Source of the DNA: Chloroflexota bacterium
GTDB lineage: Bacteria > Chloroflexota > UBA6077 > FW602-bin22 > JACPRP01
Direction of reading: 5' to 3'
Assembly: GCA_023480885.1 (NCBI GenBank)
Contig: JAMCWX010000049.1
Span: forward strand, 1-64,000
Length of the DNA stretch: 64,000 nt
In this document: in pieces, positions 24,225-32,791 of the stretch
How positions within the stretch are numbered: position 1 is the stretch's first letter
How the letters are laid out: each line of letters starts with the position of its first letter
The notes under the pieces: generated by a model
The model's input: only the letters and a program-made list of their open reading frames with translations
Database searches by the model: none
What the model was told of the DNA's origin: nothing
Program-made: the position numbers and the translations under genes

Positions 24225-24995
24225 CTAGTCGTCGCCCAGGATGGCCACCGCTCGGCACCACCCGGCGCTACCGCCCGTGAGTTTCACAGGGAAGCAGGCT
24301 ACGGTGAAGCCAAAGGGTCTGGGCAGCAGGTCCAGGTTCGCCAGTTTCTCTATGTGGCAATACTCTTTCTCCATCCCCACCCGATGCGCCTCCCAGATGA
24401 CGCGGGGATCGGCGCTGCGCTGGAACTCGTCCCTTATCGCCCAGAAGGGGCGGTCCCATCCCCAGGCATCGATGCCCATCACCTTGATGCCCTTATCGAT
24501 CAGCCAGCTTGTCGCCCCTGCCGATACGCCGCAGCCGGCGTCGAAGTAGTCGCGCTGGCCCCAGCGCTTATCAGCGCCCGTTTGGACCAGGACGATGTCG
24601 CCAGGCTTTAGAGCGTAGTCGATCTTGCGCAGGGCTTCCCGAAAATCCTCGATCTGCAGCTTTGCGCCCTGCTCTTTGTGGCGGAAATCCAGGACTACGC
24701 CAGGACCGAAGAACCACTCGAGGGGCAACTCGTCGATCGTTCGCGCTCGCTGGCCACCGCTGGTAGGATAGTAATGCCAGGGAGCGTCGACGTGGGTGCC
24801 CGCGTGGGAGATGAGCGTTGCCTCGTCGTTGGCCCAGCCCAGCCCACCGGGTAGGTCTTCTTCCTTGCAGCCAAAGAACTGCATCATCAGCGGCGCCGAG
24901 CTCTTGTGGTCCAGATGGACCACCTTAAGGCCCAGGGGCTCGCTGGGGCTTTCCTCAGTTGGCACGCTCAGGTCGATAATGCGCAACCGGCTCAT
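24225..24995 (-). CDS. Cyclase-family (kynurenine formamidase-like) metal hydrolase
   Basis: 256 residues from ATG 24995, preceded by TTGAGGAGG; the track start overlaps the BKACE gene needlessly. The metal-binding HxGTHxDxPxH motif is present as SHAGTHVDAPWHY. Relatives hydrolyse N-formylkynurenine, isatin or other cyclic or amide compounds. Other conserved pieces are GDIVLVQTGADKRW and MGIDAWGWD. Its place between BKACE and transporter genes points to hydrolysis of the imported compound or of its cleavage product. Confidence 0.88.
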   Translation of the reverse strand: MSRLRIIDLSVPTEESPSEPLGLKVVHLDHKSSAPLMMQFFGCKEEDLPGGLGWANDEATLISHAGTHVDAPWHYYPTSGGQRARTIDELPLEWFFGPGVVLDFRHKEQGAKLQIEDFREALRKIDYALKPGDIVLVQTGADKRWGQRDYFDAGCGVSAGATSWLIDKGIKVMGIDAWGWDRPFWAIRDEFQRSADPRVIWEAHRVGMEKEYCHIEKLANLDLLPRPFGFTVACFPVKLTGGSAGWCRAVAILGDD

Positions 24996-25036
24996 CGCAA
25001 ACCTCCTCAATTGCTCCTCTTCGTGTTGCCCCGCGG

Positions 25037-25972
25037 TTAGCAACGCACCTCTTCCTTGCCCTTTAGTTTCAATTTCTGGCGCACCTCGTCGGGTGTGGCT
25101 ACCGGGCGTTCGAACTCCTCGGCCAGCTTAACAGCCCTTGCCACCAGCTCGGCGTTGCTTTTCGCCAGGACGCCGCGGCGAATGTACAGGTTATCTTCTA
25201 ACCCGACGCGGACGTGGCCGCCCATCATAATGGCCAGGGCAGCGAGATGGAACTCCTGTGGATAGCCAACGCCGATGATCGACCACATATATCCGTCAGA
25301 CCCGAAAAGCCTGTCGGCAGTTTGCTTTAGAGTCAGCATGTCTTCGATGCCGGAGCCTATGCCGCCGAGGACACCCGTCACGAACTGCATCCAGAGCGGT
25401 TCCTGCCGCAAGCCCTGGGAGATCAGATACTTCAGGTTGTAAAGGTGGCCGACATCGTAGATCTCGAACTCGCTTTTCGTCTGATTCTCGGCCATCACGG
25501 TGACAAAGCGCTCCATATCGGCAAAGGTGTTTCGGAAGATGAAGTCCTTCGACGCGAGCAGGTATTTCTCTTCCCAGTCGAACTTGTAGTCTTCTCGCTT
25601 GAAGCGAGCGGTGATGGGATGGACCGAGAAATTCATCGAGCCCATATTGCACGAGGCCATCTCTGGGGCGTAACCGGTGACGACGGCCAGGCGCTGTTCC
25701 GGCGTGAGATACAGGCCGCCGCCTGTAGTGGTACAGACGACCAGGTCAGTGCGCTCCCTGATCAGGCGGAGCATCTCGCCGAAGACCTCGACATCGGAGT
25801 TAGGCATTCCTGTCTTTGGGTCGCGGGCGTGGATGTGGACTACCGCTGCCCCGGCGTCGGCGCAGCGGGCAGCCTCATCCGCTATCTGCCGCGGGGTTAT
25901 TGGCAGGTATGGCGTTTGCGTGGGGACAGTTACTCCACCATTCAGCGCAGCGGTGATGATTAGCTTTTCCAT
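25037..25972 (-). CDS. BKACE-family beta-keto acid cleavage enzyme
   Basis: 311 residues. KLIITAALNGG at the N-terminus, the zinc-binding VHIHARDP motif, and NMGSMNF are diagnostic of the 3-keto-5-aminohexanoate cleavage enzyme family (DUF849). These TIM-barrel enzymes condense a beta-keto acid with acetyl-CoA and split it to acetoacetate plus a new CoA thioester. The ligand-determining residues cannot be matched to a specific substrate by eye. The start overlaps the livM stop by 13 bp, so transport and first catabolic step are coupled. Confidence 0.93.
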   Translation of the reverse strand: MEKLIITAALNGGVTVPTQTPYLPITPRQIADEAARCADAGAAVVHIHARDPKTGMPNSDVEVFGEMLRLIRERTDLVVCTTTGGGLYLTPEQRLAVVTGYAPEMASCNMGSMNFSVHPITARFKREDYKFDWEEKYLLASKDFIFRNTFADMERFVTVMAENQTKSEFEIYDVGHLYNLKYLISQGLRQEPLWMQFVTGVLGGIGSGIEDMLTLKQTADRLFGSDGYMWSIIGVGYPQEFHLAALAIMMGGHVRVGLEDNLYIRRGVLAKSNAELVARAVKLAEEFERPVATPDEVRQKLKLKGKEEVRC

Positions 25973-26988
25973 TTCTCCCTCCTGAGGAACTTGAGCCAGG
26001 AACCGTCGTGCGCTCGCGCTGATCTGCTGGTGAAACCAAGGATGCCGTCGGGCATAGTGACGACCACGGCAACCAGCAACAGACCGAAGACTACGCGAGC
26101 AATCTCGGTACCGATAGATAGCGTGAGCAACTCGCTAAGCACGCTCAAGGTGATCGCGCCTAGCGTAGGCCCAAACCAGATGTGCCGGCCCCCAAAGAGC
26201 GCCATCAGCACTGTGGTCACCGAGATGTAGGCATCGAACATCGTGTTGGGATGGACGTAGGTACGGTAGTAGGCAAATATGCCGCCCACGAGCCCGGCTA
26301 GCGCCGCGCTGAGGACGAAGGCCGTGACCTTCAGGAACGTGGCGTCGACGCCGAAGGTCTGCGCTGCCTCCTCGTCATTGCGAATCATTATCAGACCGAT
26401 GCCGAGCTTGGAGTATTGCACCCAGCGAACGACGAGCAACGTCAGGACGAGAATGGCGAGCATCACCTCGTAGAAAACAGCACGGCTGGTCCAATTATCG
26501 AAGGGCGGGAATGGTAACCAGAAGCCCTGGGCGGCCTTCGTCCAGCTAAGGTTCATCACAACCAGCCGCACAACCATAGTGAGAATCAGCGTCACCAGGG
26601 CAAAGTAAGGGCCGCGCAAGCGCAGGACGGGGTAGCCAACCAGGGCAGCAAAGAGACCGGCCAGCAAAGCAGCGGGAATTGCAGTTATGAAGGGTGACCA
26701 GCCGCTATGGAGCAGGGCGAGACCCGTCGCGTAGCCACCAATGCCAAAGAAAGCCGCGTGGCCGAAGCTGAGATAGCCGGCGAAGCCACCGACGATGTTC
26801 CAACTCGACGCCAGGCTGGCGTACATAAAGGCGATAAAGAGGAAGGAAAGCAGGTATTCACTGGGATGCGTCAGAGGCAGCAGGGCCAGCAACACGGTGG
26901 CCGCGACCATGCCCAGAGGAGCCGACCGCAGTTGCTGCCCTCGACCGCGCATGGCAATGTTGAGCGATGCGCTTATCATCATCGGCAC
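25960..26988 (-). CDS. livM: Branched-chain-type ABC transporter permease LivM
   Basis: 342 residues with about nine helices. SWNIVGGFAGYLSFGHAAFFGIGGYATGLAL and the EAA loop KLGIGLIMIRNDEEAAQTFGVD identify LivM. The start is GTG 26988 or ATG 26982; neither has a strong ribosome site. It is the first gene after the operator-containing promoter, about 30 bp downstream of the predicted transcription start, so the message has a short leader. It forms the channel with LivH. Confidence 0.94.
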   Translation of the reverse strand: MPMMISASLNIAMRGRGQQLRSAPLGMVAATVLLALLPLTHPSEYLLSFLFIAFMYASLASSWNIVGGFAGYLSFGHAAFFGIGGYATGLALLHSGWSPFITAIPAALLAGLFAALVGYPVLRLRGPYFALVTLILTMVVRLVVMNLSWTKAAQGFWLPFPPFDNWTSRAVFYEVMLAILVLTLLVVRWVQYSKLGIGLIMIRNDEEAAQTFGVDATFLKVTAFVLSAALAGLVGGIFAYYRTYVHPNTMFDAYISVTTVLMALFGGRHIWFGPTLGAITLSVLSELLTLSIGTEIARVVFGLLLVAVVVTMPDGILGFTSRSARAHDGSWLKFLRREKWKS

Positions 26989-27020
26989 AGTGCTGCCCCC
27001 CGCCGCTTGAAAGTGCCGAT

Positions 27021-27048
27021 ATTATATCAGATATCTGATACATGTCAA
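27021..27048 (-). promoter_or_regulatory. livM operon promoter with embedded palindromic operator
   Basis: On the reverse strand TTGACA (27043-27048) and TATAAT (27021-27026) are both perfect and spaced 16 bp. The spacer holds TATCAGATATCTGATA (27025-27040), an exact 16-bp palindrome that overlaps the -10. A repressor there would block polymerase directly. The GntR/FCD protein of the operon is the best candidate. Confidence 0.85.
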
Positions 27049-27091
27049 CTGATGAGACGTGACGTGGCGCCAGGAAGTGTCAGGGCTCGGG

Positions 27092-27391
27092 CTAGATGCT
27101 GATGCCAGGGGTTGGTCCCCGTAGCCCGTGTTGCCCCTTCCAGCGCTCCATAAACTGGCCCATGGATTCGACGGGGGTGACCTCTTTCAATTCCACGTAT
27201 GGATCGTATGGGTTGAACTTCTGGCATACATCGCCCTCGTCGCGCCCTTCCACCAAGTTGTATCCGATGCGTCCATCGTGCGAGACGTAAACGATGTTGC
27301 CTTCCACCGGCGTGATTTCTTTGTCGATTATTTTGCGCGCCAGTTCGTCGACCTTCCCCGGTCGAACCTCAGTTTTCACGAAGAACAGCAT
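27092..27391 (-). CDS. Small DUF3303/muconolactone-isomerase-like protein
   Basis: 99 residues from ATG 27391, which follows AGGTGCTCAA. The track's 37 extra residues are not needed. MLFFVKTEVRPGKVDELARKI and a later YNLVEG strand fit a small ferredoxin-like alpha/beta barrel domain as in DUF3303 or muconolactone-isomerase-like proteins. It ends upstream of the livM promoter, so it is probably a separate unit, though in the same direction. It may act on the same compound; function is unknown. Confidence 0.65.
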   Translation of the reverse strand: MLFFVKTEVRPGKVDELARKIIDKEITPVEGNIVYVSHDGRIGYNLVEGRDEGDVCQKFNPYDPYVELKEVTPVESMGQFMERWKGQHGLRGPTPGISI

Positions 27392-27587
27392 TTGAGCACC
27401 TACCTTACAAAGCTCTATGCGATCTACACAGGCTCCCTCGACGACGAATCTACATTCGCCCAACCCCCCTCTTCTCGGGCCGAGCGAGATTGATCGTGGC
27501 ACTTAGCGTGCAATAACTGTGCCATTCCGCGGCTGATTCTAAACACACTGTAACAGTCGGGAGCAACTATCATTAACCAATTGCGCA

Positions 27588-27616
27588 TTGACGCGCCTTT
27601 CTGCGGGGCGTAATGT
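27588..27616 (+). promoter_or_regulatory. Candidate promoter of the glycoside hydrolase gene
   Basis: TTGACG and TAATGT separated by exactly 17 bp, about 60 bp upstream of the ATG. The 27392-27678 gap otherwise shows no convincing gene. Confidence 0.4.
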
Positions 27617-27678
27617 GAATACATGAGGTCACCCATCGCTTCGTGTTTTCGCCAATATGCGTGACAGAACTAGAATAA

Positions 27679-29013
27679 ATGTGGCAATCTCTCAGACAGG
27701 CACCGCCGGCGCTATCCGGGCTACTGGGGCTTTTCCTTATCATCGCGCTCTCCAGCCATAATGCTGGCATCGCAACGGGCAGGGTCTGGGCACGCCCTCA
27801 ATTAGAAACTGGAGGCCAAAACGAAGCAACGTATGCAGTGTACCTGCCTCAGGTTCACGGGCCAATTGCCCTTCCTTCTCCTACAGCTACGCCAACCCAT
27901 ACCCTGACGCCTACTGTTTCTCCAACACACTCTGCCACGCCATCGCCAACACTTACTATCACGCCAGTCCCTGATCTCACGCCGTCACCAACACTGATAC
28001 CTACCGCGGTCTCTGATGCCACGCCTTCGCCGACTCAAGTATCCACCCCAGTCCTTGATCCCACTCCTTCGTCGACACCCGCACCCCAACCGACACCTGT
28101 TCCCGTGCCGCGAGGCAGCGTGCGATTCGGCGTCGCGGGCGCGGGTTATCCAGGTCGCGACAGCAAAGCCAACCTGGACGCTATGGGCATATACTCATAC
28201 TACGAATACGACTGGGGTGAGCCTTTGCCTGGCAAGGAAAGGATACAAATGGTAGCCAGAAATTATATAAGCGACAGTGGGCTCGACAATTTCATTCGTT
28301 CCCACCCTGGCATGTACTGGCAAATTGGAAACGAGCCAAACGTCCCGAATCAGGACAATCTCACTCCTACTCAATACGCCCAGAGATACCACGATTGGGC
28401 CCAGCGTATCAAAGCCATCGACCCCTCGGCCAAGCTCCTCAATGCCGGCATAGTGAACTACCCTGATATCTTTGGCATACCTGGAGGTGTACCTTACCTC
28501 CGGGATTTCCGTGAATCTTACCGCTCCCTTTACGGCGCTTATCCTCAAGTCGACGTCTGGAATATCCACGCGTTTCCACCGTTTTACCAGACCCCCAACG
28601 GGAAACTACACTCATATTGCGATACCGCAATGCTGAAACAGTTCGTTTCAGACGCGGTTCAGTATCTGCGAAGTGCTGGAGAGAGCAATCCGGTGTGGTT
28701 GTCGGAGTTCGGAATGGACTGGGCGGACGACCCCGACCCGTGCACCCTAACTTTTATGAAAGACATGATCAACTGGCTGAAGCAGACCCGCCTCGTCGAT
28801 CGCTGGTACTGGTGGACAGTTTGCGCGTGGTGCCTTGACGGCAAAGGAGGTAGCCTTTTTGGCACCGATGGCAATCTCAGCGCACTCGGGCAAACGTGGC
28901 GCGATCTCGCCGCCCAGGACGCATCCCCAAACGTGGTCGATAACGCGGCATCGACTGGCCCTCCCTTAGCTTTAGTGACTGAGCCCGCCGAAACTCAGTG
29001 TGTCTTGGAATAG
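27679..29013 (+). CDS. Secreted/anchored clan GH-A-like glycoside hydrolase with Pro/Thr linker
   Basis: 444 residues. An N-terminal hydrophobic helix (LLGLFLIIALSS) is a signal or anchor. Residues about 65-145 form a Pro/Thr/Ser-rich linker of TPTP/SPT repeats, as in exported cell-surface enzymes. The catalytic domain has WQIGNEPN (E219, likely acid/base) and VWLSEFGMDW (E343, likely nucleophile), the placement of retaining clan GH-A enzymes. WNIHAFPPFY lies between them. The exact GH family cannot be named. It begins the rightward set of polysaccharide genes and may trim or release the surface glycan. Confidence 0.8.
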   Translation: MWQSLRQAPPALSGLLGLFLIIALSSHNAGIATGRVWARPQLETGGQNEATYAVYLPQVHGPIALPSPTATPTHTLTPTVSPTHSATPSPTLTITPVPDLTPSPTLIPTAVSDATPSPTQVSTPVLDPTPSSTPAPQPTPVPVPRGSVRFGVAGAGYPGRDSKANLDAMGIYSYYEYDWGEPLPGKERIQMVARNYISDSGLDNFIRSHPGMYWQIGNEPNVPNQDNLTPTQYAQRYHDWAQRIKAIDPSAKLLNAGIVNYPDIFGIPGGVPYLRDFRESYRSLYGAYPQVDVWNIHAFPPFYQTPNGKLHSYCDTAMLKQFVSDAVQYLRSAGESNPVWLSEFGMDWADDPDPCTLTFMKDMINWLKQTRLVDRWYWWTVCAWCLDGKGGSLFGTDGNLSALGQTWRDLAAQDASPNVVDNAASTGPPLALVTEPAETQCVLE

Positions 29014-29029
29014 GAACCGAGAGGACAAA

Positions 29030-30061
29030 TTGGAAGCTATCAAGCTGCTGGTCGGGTTCGCCCTGAGCGTCTTGTCTCTTGTCCTTATCCTTCACGACAT
29101 CGATATCTCAGCCATGATGCAGACAGTTTTGGCCTCAGACTACCCGCTTGTCCTTGTTTCTTTTCTCACTGTAGTCCTGACAGTCGCGGCCAAAGCATTT
29201 CGATGGCGTCTTCTCCTTGTCGCAGAGCTTCCATTCGCCAAAGCCCTGTCTTACTTGATCATTGGGCAGATGATCAACACCCTGGTCCCTTTGCGATTTG
29301 GAGAGCTAAGCAGGATATACCTGGCAACTGAGAAGCAGGGGGTATCACCAGCAGTCGCTCTTGGAAGCATTGTTCTGGAGAAATCCATCGACACTCTTTT
29401 CCTTCTTTTCAGCGTGTTGATCGTCCTTCCGTTTATGGTGATGCCCGGGCGAATGTTCGCGTCGGCGCTGGTCAGTTCAGCCCTGGCAGTGCTCCTGCCG
29501 ATCACAGGAGCGATAGTTCTTCAAAAAAGGGACGCGCTGTTATTCGGATCGGCCAGGATCGGACGGCTGGCACCTGAGAGATTAGCCAGCGCCCTTAGTC
29601 GAGAACTAGATTCCCTGGCGAAACTTCTGCGGGAAATCCGAGACTTGCGCCGCATAACGGCCTTGACGGTTTGTTCTGCCGCCATCTGGCTTCTGGCGGT
29701 AGCCACGAACTTCTCGGCCTTCCTATCTTTCGGCCTGAAGCTTCCGCTGCTCGCCGCCGTATTTATGCTAGTCGTCATCCACATTGGCGTGGCAATCCCA
29801 TCTGCACCCGGCCGTATCGGTCTCTTTCAAGCCGCAGTGATGCTAGGCCTCGCTCCGTTTGGAGTGCCGGCGACCGCAGCGCTGGGTTACAGCGTGCTGC
29901 TTTACCTCGTAGTTTTCGTTCCGATCTCTTTAGCTGGGTGTCTGCTGCTCTGGCAAGAGCACGTAAGTCTCCTGCGATTCATTGCGCCGAGCAGAATACA
30001 CGAGGGTTTCCGAATAGCGGCGGCTGAGCGCCACCAACACAGTTCCAGACGAGATCTATGA
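29030..30061 (+). CDS. LPG-synthase-TM/UPF0104-family integral membrane protein
   Basis: 343 residues from TTG 29030, which follows GAGAGGACAAA and avoids overlap with the hydrolase; the track start is a GTG 30 bp earlier. Seven to eight helices carry the family motifs KAFRWRLLL, INTLVPLRFGELSR and SAPGRIGLFQAA. The family includes the flippase domain of lysyl-PG synthases and many proteins in glycan loci, thought to move lipid-linked products. Its stop overlaps the next GT2 start (ATGA), so the two are co-translated and likely work on the same lipid. Confidence 0.88.
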   Translation: MEAIKLLVGFALSVLSLVLILHDIDISAMMQTVLASDYPLVLVSFLTVVLTVAAKAFRWRLLLVAELPFAKALSYLIIGQMINTLVPLRFGELSRIYLATEKQGVSPAVALGSIVLEKSIDTLFLLFSVLIVLPFMVMPGRMFASALVSSALAVLLPITGAIVLQKRDALLFGSARIGRLAPERLASALSRELDSLAKLLREIRDLRRITALTVCSAAIWLLAVATNFSAFLSFGLKLPLLAAVFMLVVIHIGVAIPSAPGRIGLFQAAVMLGLAPFGVPATAALGYSVLLYLVVFVPISLAGCLLLWQEHVSLLRFIAPSRIHEGFRIAAAERHQHSSRRDL

Positions 30062-31023
30062 TTTCCGTTATTATTCCGGCACACAATGCCAGAGATCACA
30101 TCGGCGAGTGCCTGCGTGCGCTATCGCGCCAGGAAGGCTCGGAAGAATACGAGACGATCGTCGTCGACGACGGGTCCACCGACGACACGGCAGAAGTAGC
30201 TCGACGTTTCGGCGCATTCGTCCTCGAGCAACCCCATCGTGGGCCGGCAGCCGCTCGCAACCGAGGTGCAAGTCTCGCAAAAGGTCATCTGCTGTTCTTT
30301 ACCGACGCCGATTGCCAGCCCTCTCCCACCTGGTTGACCAGGATGTCGGAGGCATTTGCCAGACAGGACATCGTGGGAGCCAAGGGAGCCTATAGAACAA
30401 GACAGAGGAGCCTTGTCGCTCGATTCGTCCAGCTCGAATTCGAAGACAAATACGACTTTCTGCGAAAGAGCGAATACATCGACTTCGTCGACACGTACTC
30501 GGCGTGCTACCGCCGTGAAGTCTTCAGGGCCAACGGTGGGTTCGACGAGAATATTCCGCTCCCCACCGTCGAGGACGTGGATTTTTCCTTTCGCCTGTCG
30601 GCAAGGGGATATAAAATGGTCTTCGTCCCTGACGCGATCGTCTATCACCAGCACCCCAATTCTTTGTTACACTACCTGCGGCGCAAGTTCCGATATGGCT
30701 ATTGGCGAGTGTTAATCTACAGACGATATCCGGGCAAGGCTCTGGCGGATTCACGGACGCCCCATTCTCTGCGCATCCAAGTCGGGCTGGCTGCCCTGCT
30801 CCTCCCGGCAATCGCCATCTTACCCGTTACCACCTGGCTGCTGCCGCTGGCGATCATAGGACTGTTCGTCCTGTCTGGACTGCCTCTCACTATCAAGGCG
30901 CTGCGCAAAGACGGGGTAGTGGCAGCGGTGGTTCCGCTCATGCTTCTAGCACGTGCCCTGGCCATTGACACGGGTCTTCTCGCGGGCCTGACTCATCTAC
31001 TCACACGTAAAGGCGACGCTTAG
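30058..31023 (+). CDS. Family 2 glycosyltransferase with C-terminal membrane segment
   Basis: 321 residues. GT-A nucleotide-binding strand ISVIIPAHNARDHIGECL, VDDGSTDDT, and the DxD-type motif FFTDADCQP near residue 85. Acceptor-side motif PTVEDVDFSFRLSARGYKM. Two hydrophobic helices at the end (about 235-285) anchor it in the membrane. It is coupled to the UPF0104-like protein and so probably decorates a polyprenyl- or diacylglycerol-linked acceptor. A convergent repeat follows. Confidence 0.92.
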   Translation: MISVIIPAHNARDHIGECLRALSRQEGSEEYETIVVDDGSTDDTAEVARRFGAFVLEQPHRGPAAARNRGASLAKGHLLFFTDADCQPSPTWLTRMSEAFARQDIVGAKGAYRTRQRSLVARFVQLEFEDKYDFLRKSEYIDFVDTYSACYRREVFRANGGFDENIPLPTVEDVDFSFRLSARGYKMVFVPDAIVYHQHPNSLLHYLRRKFRYGYWRVLIYRRYPGKALADSRTPHSLRIQVGLAALLLPAIAILPVTTWLLPLAIIGLFVLSGLPLTIKALRKDGVVAAVVPLMLLARALAIDTGLLAGLTHLLTRKGDA

Positions 31024-31095
31024 CCACATAACCTTTGTAGGAAATCGGATCAGGTCCCTGGTGGCTCACAGATCGCATACGGGGGGAGGAAGAAT

Positions 31096-31212
31096 GTAGC
31101 CGCACCTTTTACAGGTGCGCGTAGCCCGTTGCCTTGGCTCGACCGGTCGTGAGCAAGAAGGCGGCTGCCAAGCAATCTCACAACCGTGCGCACCCGTGAA
31201 GGGTGCGGCTAC
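31096..31212. repeat. Inverted dispersed repeat GTAGCCGCACC
   Basis: GTAGCCGCACC at 31096-31106 recurs inverted at 31202-31212; each arm also has its own small hairpin around GCACCTTTTACAGGTGC or GCACCCGTGAAGGGTGC. It lies between convergent genes. The right arm encodes the last residues of the DUF2142 protein, so that C-terminus is repeat-derived. Confidence 0.7.
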
Positions 31213-32773
31213 AGGCTGCGCCTAGCTCTAAGCACAGAGCCGCCGCGGCCACGATATAGCCGAGCCCAACTGTGATGACAAAAGCACCGTTCAAGAAGGC
31301 AGGTTTGCCGGCGAAGAATAGGGCTGGCTCGAAACTCGTTTGGAAATAGTAGTACGGCAAAGAAAACGCAATCAAATACGCGGCGTCGACAACTGCGAAG
31401 AAGGCAGCCAGGGCTATCGGCGCGATTCTGCTCGCACGGGCCGGCAGTGCGTATATGAGACCTGCAAGCAAGAGCGCGACGATTGGGGCATACGCAGGCA
31501 GCAGGAAACGACCTTCGACGTGCTGAACGAGGCCAGTTCGCACTCCCCACAACAGCGGCACCAGCCAAAGGACCGCCGCAGCCACCAGGAATAGGATATG
31601 CTCCACATTCCCGGTTTCCATCCTCCCCTTGCCAAGGCCAACTTCGACCGTCTTCCGAACCAGGCCGGTGGCCGCGATGAGACCGACGAGCGCCATGAAA
31701 ATCCCCACCGCTTCAGACCCGACGCCGCTCCATCTGGTCGTCCAAATCCCCTCGAATAGCGCTCCTGACATCTCCCCAAAAGCATATCGTGGCGCGAAGC
31801 CAGCCAGACGCATGAAGGCGCTCACACCCGTAACCTCCCCGTATAGCCAGAAGTTGCGCGCAAGAAACCACCCGGCGATGACCGCTACAGACGCCAAAAC
31901 AACGAAGGTGTTCAGCAAGAAGTGGCGGAAGCTTCGCAGGCGCGCGGCCTGCCAGGCGACGAAAATAAGGACCATAGGGATCATTATGCCCGCCGAGAGT
32001 TTGGCAAGCATCGCCAATCCTACAAGCACGCCGAGGACAAGGCTCGTTACGGTAGTAGGTGGCCGATTCGTCGACCCGATCAGCACCAACAGCGCGGCCG
32101 TGCTCAGGAGATCGAGCAGCACATCGTTGTTGACCCTGCTCATCGCCATTGTGCGCTCGGGAATGAGAGAGAGAATTGTTGCGGCTATCATTACTATGTC
32201 TGGTCTGGAAGCTAAAACCCGCCTGAACAGCAAGTAGGCCAGAACGAGTGAGATGGCGCAAAGCACGACAGTGAACAACCTTAGACTGTAGAGCATGGCC
32301 AGGGTCTCGGATGTCCCGGGCACGATAGTTTCGTGCCCAAACGCCGTCTTCAGTAGGGCGTACGGCAGCGTCAACACGGCGTAGTATAGTGGTGGCTGAT
32401 ACGCCTCGTAGCTATAACCTTCGAGCCCCATCTGACGCGAATCTATGACCTCGGGCCGCTGCAGGTGCAAACGCTCCCAGCGAGAGGAAGCAGAAGCCGA
32501 TCCGACGATTTCTGGCGAGATATAGGTCACTCCCATTATCGGCAGACTTCGCTCCTCGGCCAGGTGCTGCGCGTAGTGGTAATGCTGCTCCTCGTCGTTG
32601 TAGTCCCACGCCGGCAACACTGTCGCGTAAATGACACCCCGCAGCAGTGCGAAAGTGACGAGAACCGCGAGTGGCCTGTACACCGTGGCCATTCTAAGCG
32701 CAAGCAGTGCCAAGCCACCAGCGCAGGTGTGGGAACGGATATCTGCAGATGTGCGGAGCACGGTGCGATTCAA
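31178..32773 (-). CDS. DUF2142/GT39-like integral membrane glycosyltransferase
   Basis: 531 residues, about 11 helices. The first outer loop has the acidic motif AWDYNDEEQHYHYAQHLAEE, typical of DUF2142 and GT39 polyprenyl-phosphate-sugar transferases. LSLIPERTMAMSRVNNDVLLDLL matches a later conserved loop. The start is TTG 32773, preceded by AAGGA at 7 bp; ATG 32692 is an alternative without a ribosome site. The final residues come from the dispersed repeat. It would transfer sugars from lipid carriers outside the membrane. Confidence 0.82.
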   Translation of the reverse strand: MNRTVLRTSADIRSHTCAGGLALLALRMATVYRPLAVLVTFALLRGVIYATVLPAWDYNDEEQHYHYAQHLAEERSLPIMGVTYISPEIVGSASASSRWERLHLQRPEVIDSRQMGLEGYSYEAYQPPLYYAVLTLPYALLKTAFGHETIVPGTSETLAMLYSLRLFTVVLCAISLVLAYLLFRRVLASRPDIVMIAATILSLIPERTMAMSRVNNDVLLDLLSTAALLVLIGSTNRPPTTVTSLVLGVLVGLAMLAKLSAGIMIPMVLIFVAWQAARLRSFRHFLLNTFVVLASVAVIAGWFLARNFWLYGEVTGVSAFMRLAGFAPRYAFGEMSGALFEGIWTTRWSGVGSEAVGIFMALVGLIAATGLVRKTVEVGLGKGRMETGNVEHILFLVAAAVLWLVPLLWGVRTGLVQHVEGRFLLPAYAPIVALLLAGLIYALPARASRIAPIALAAFFAVVDAAYLIAFSLPYYYFQTSFEPALFFAGKPAFLNGAFVITVGLGYIVAAAALCLELGAACSRTLHGCARL

Positions 32774-32791
32774 GGTCGATTCCTTCTTGAC

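Noticed and set aside
27880-28110. Tandem DNA repeat or CRISPR-like array
   Set aside because: The periodicity is the coding of a TPTP/SPT-rich linker in the hydrolase, not a spacer-repeat array.
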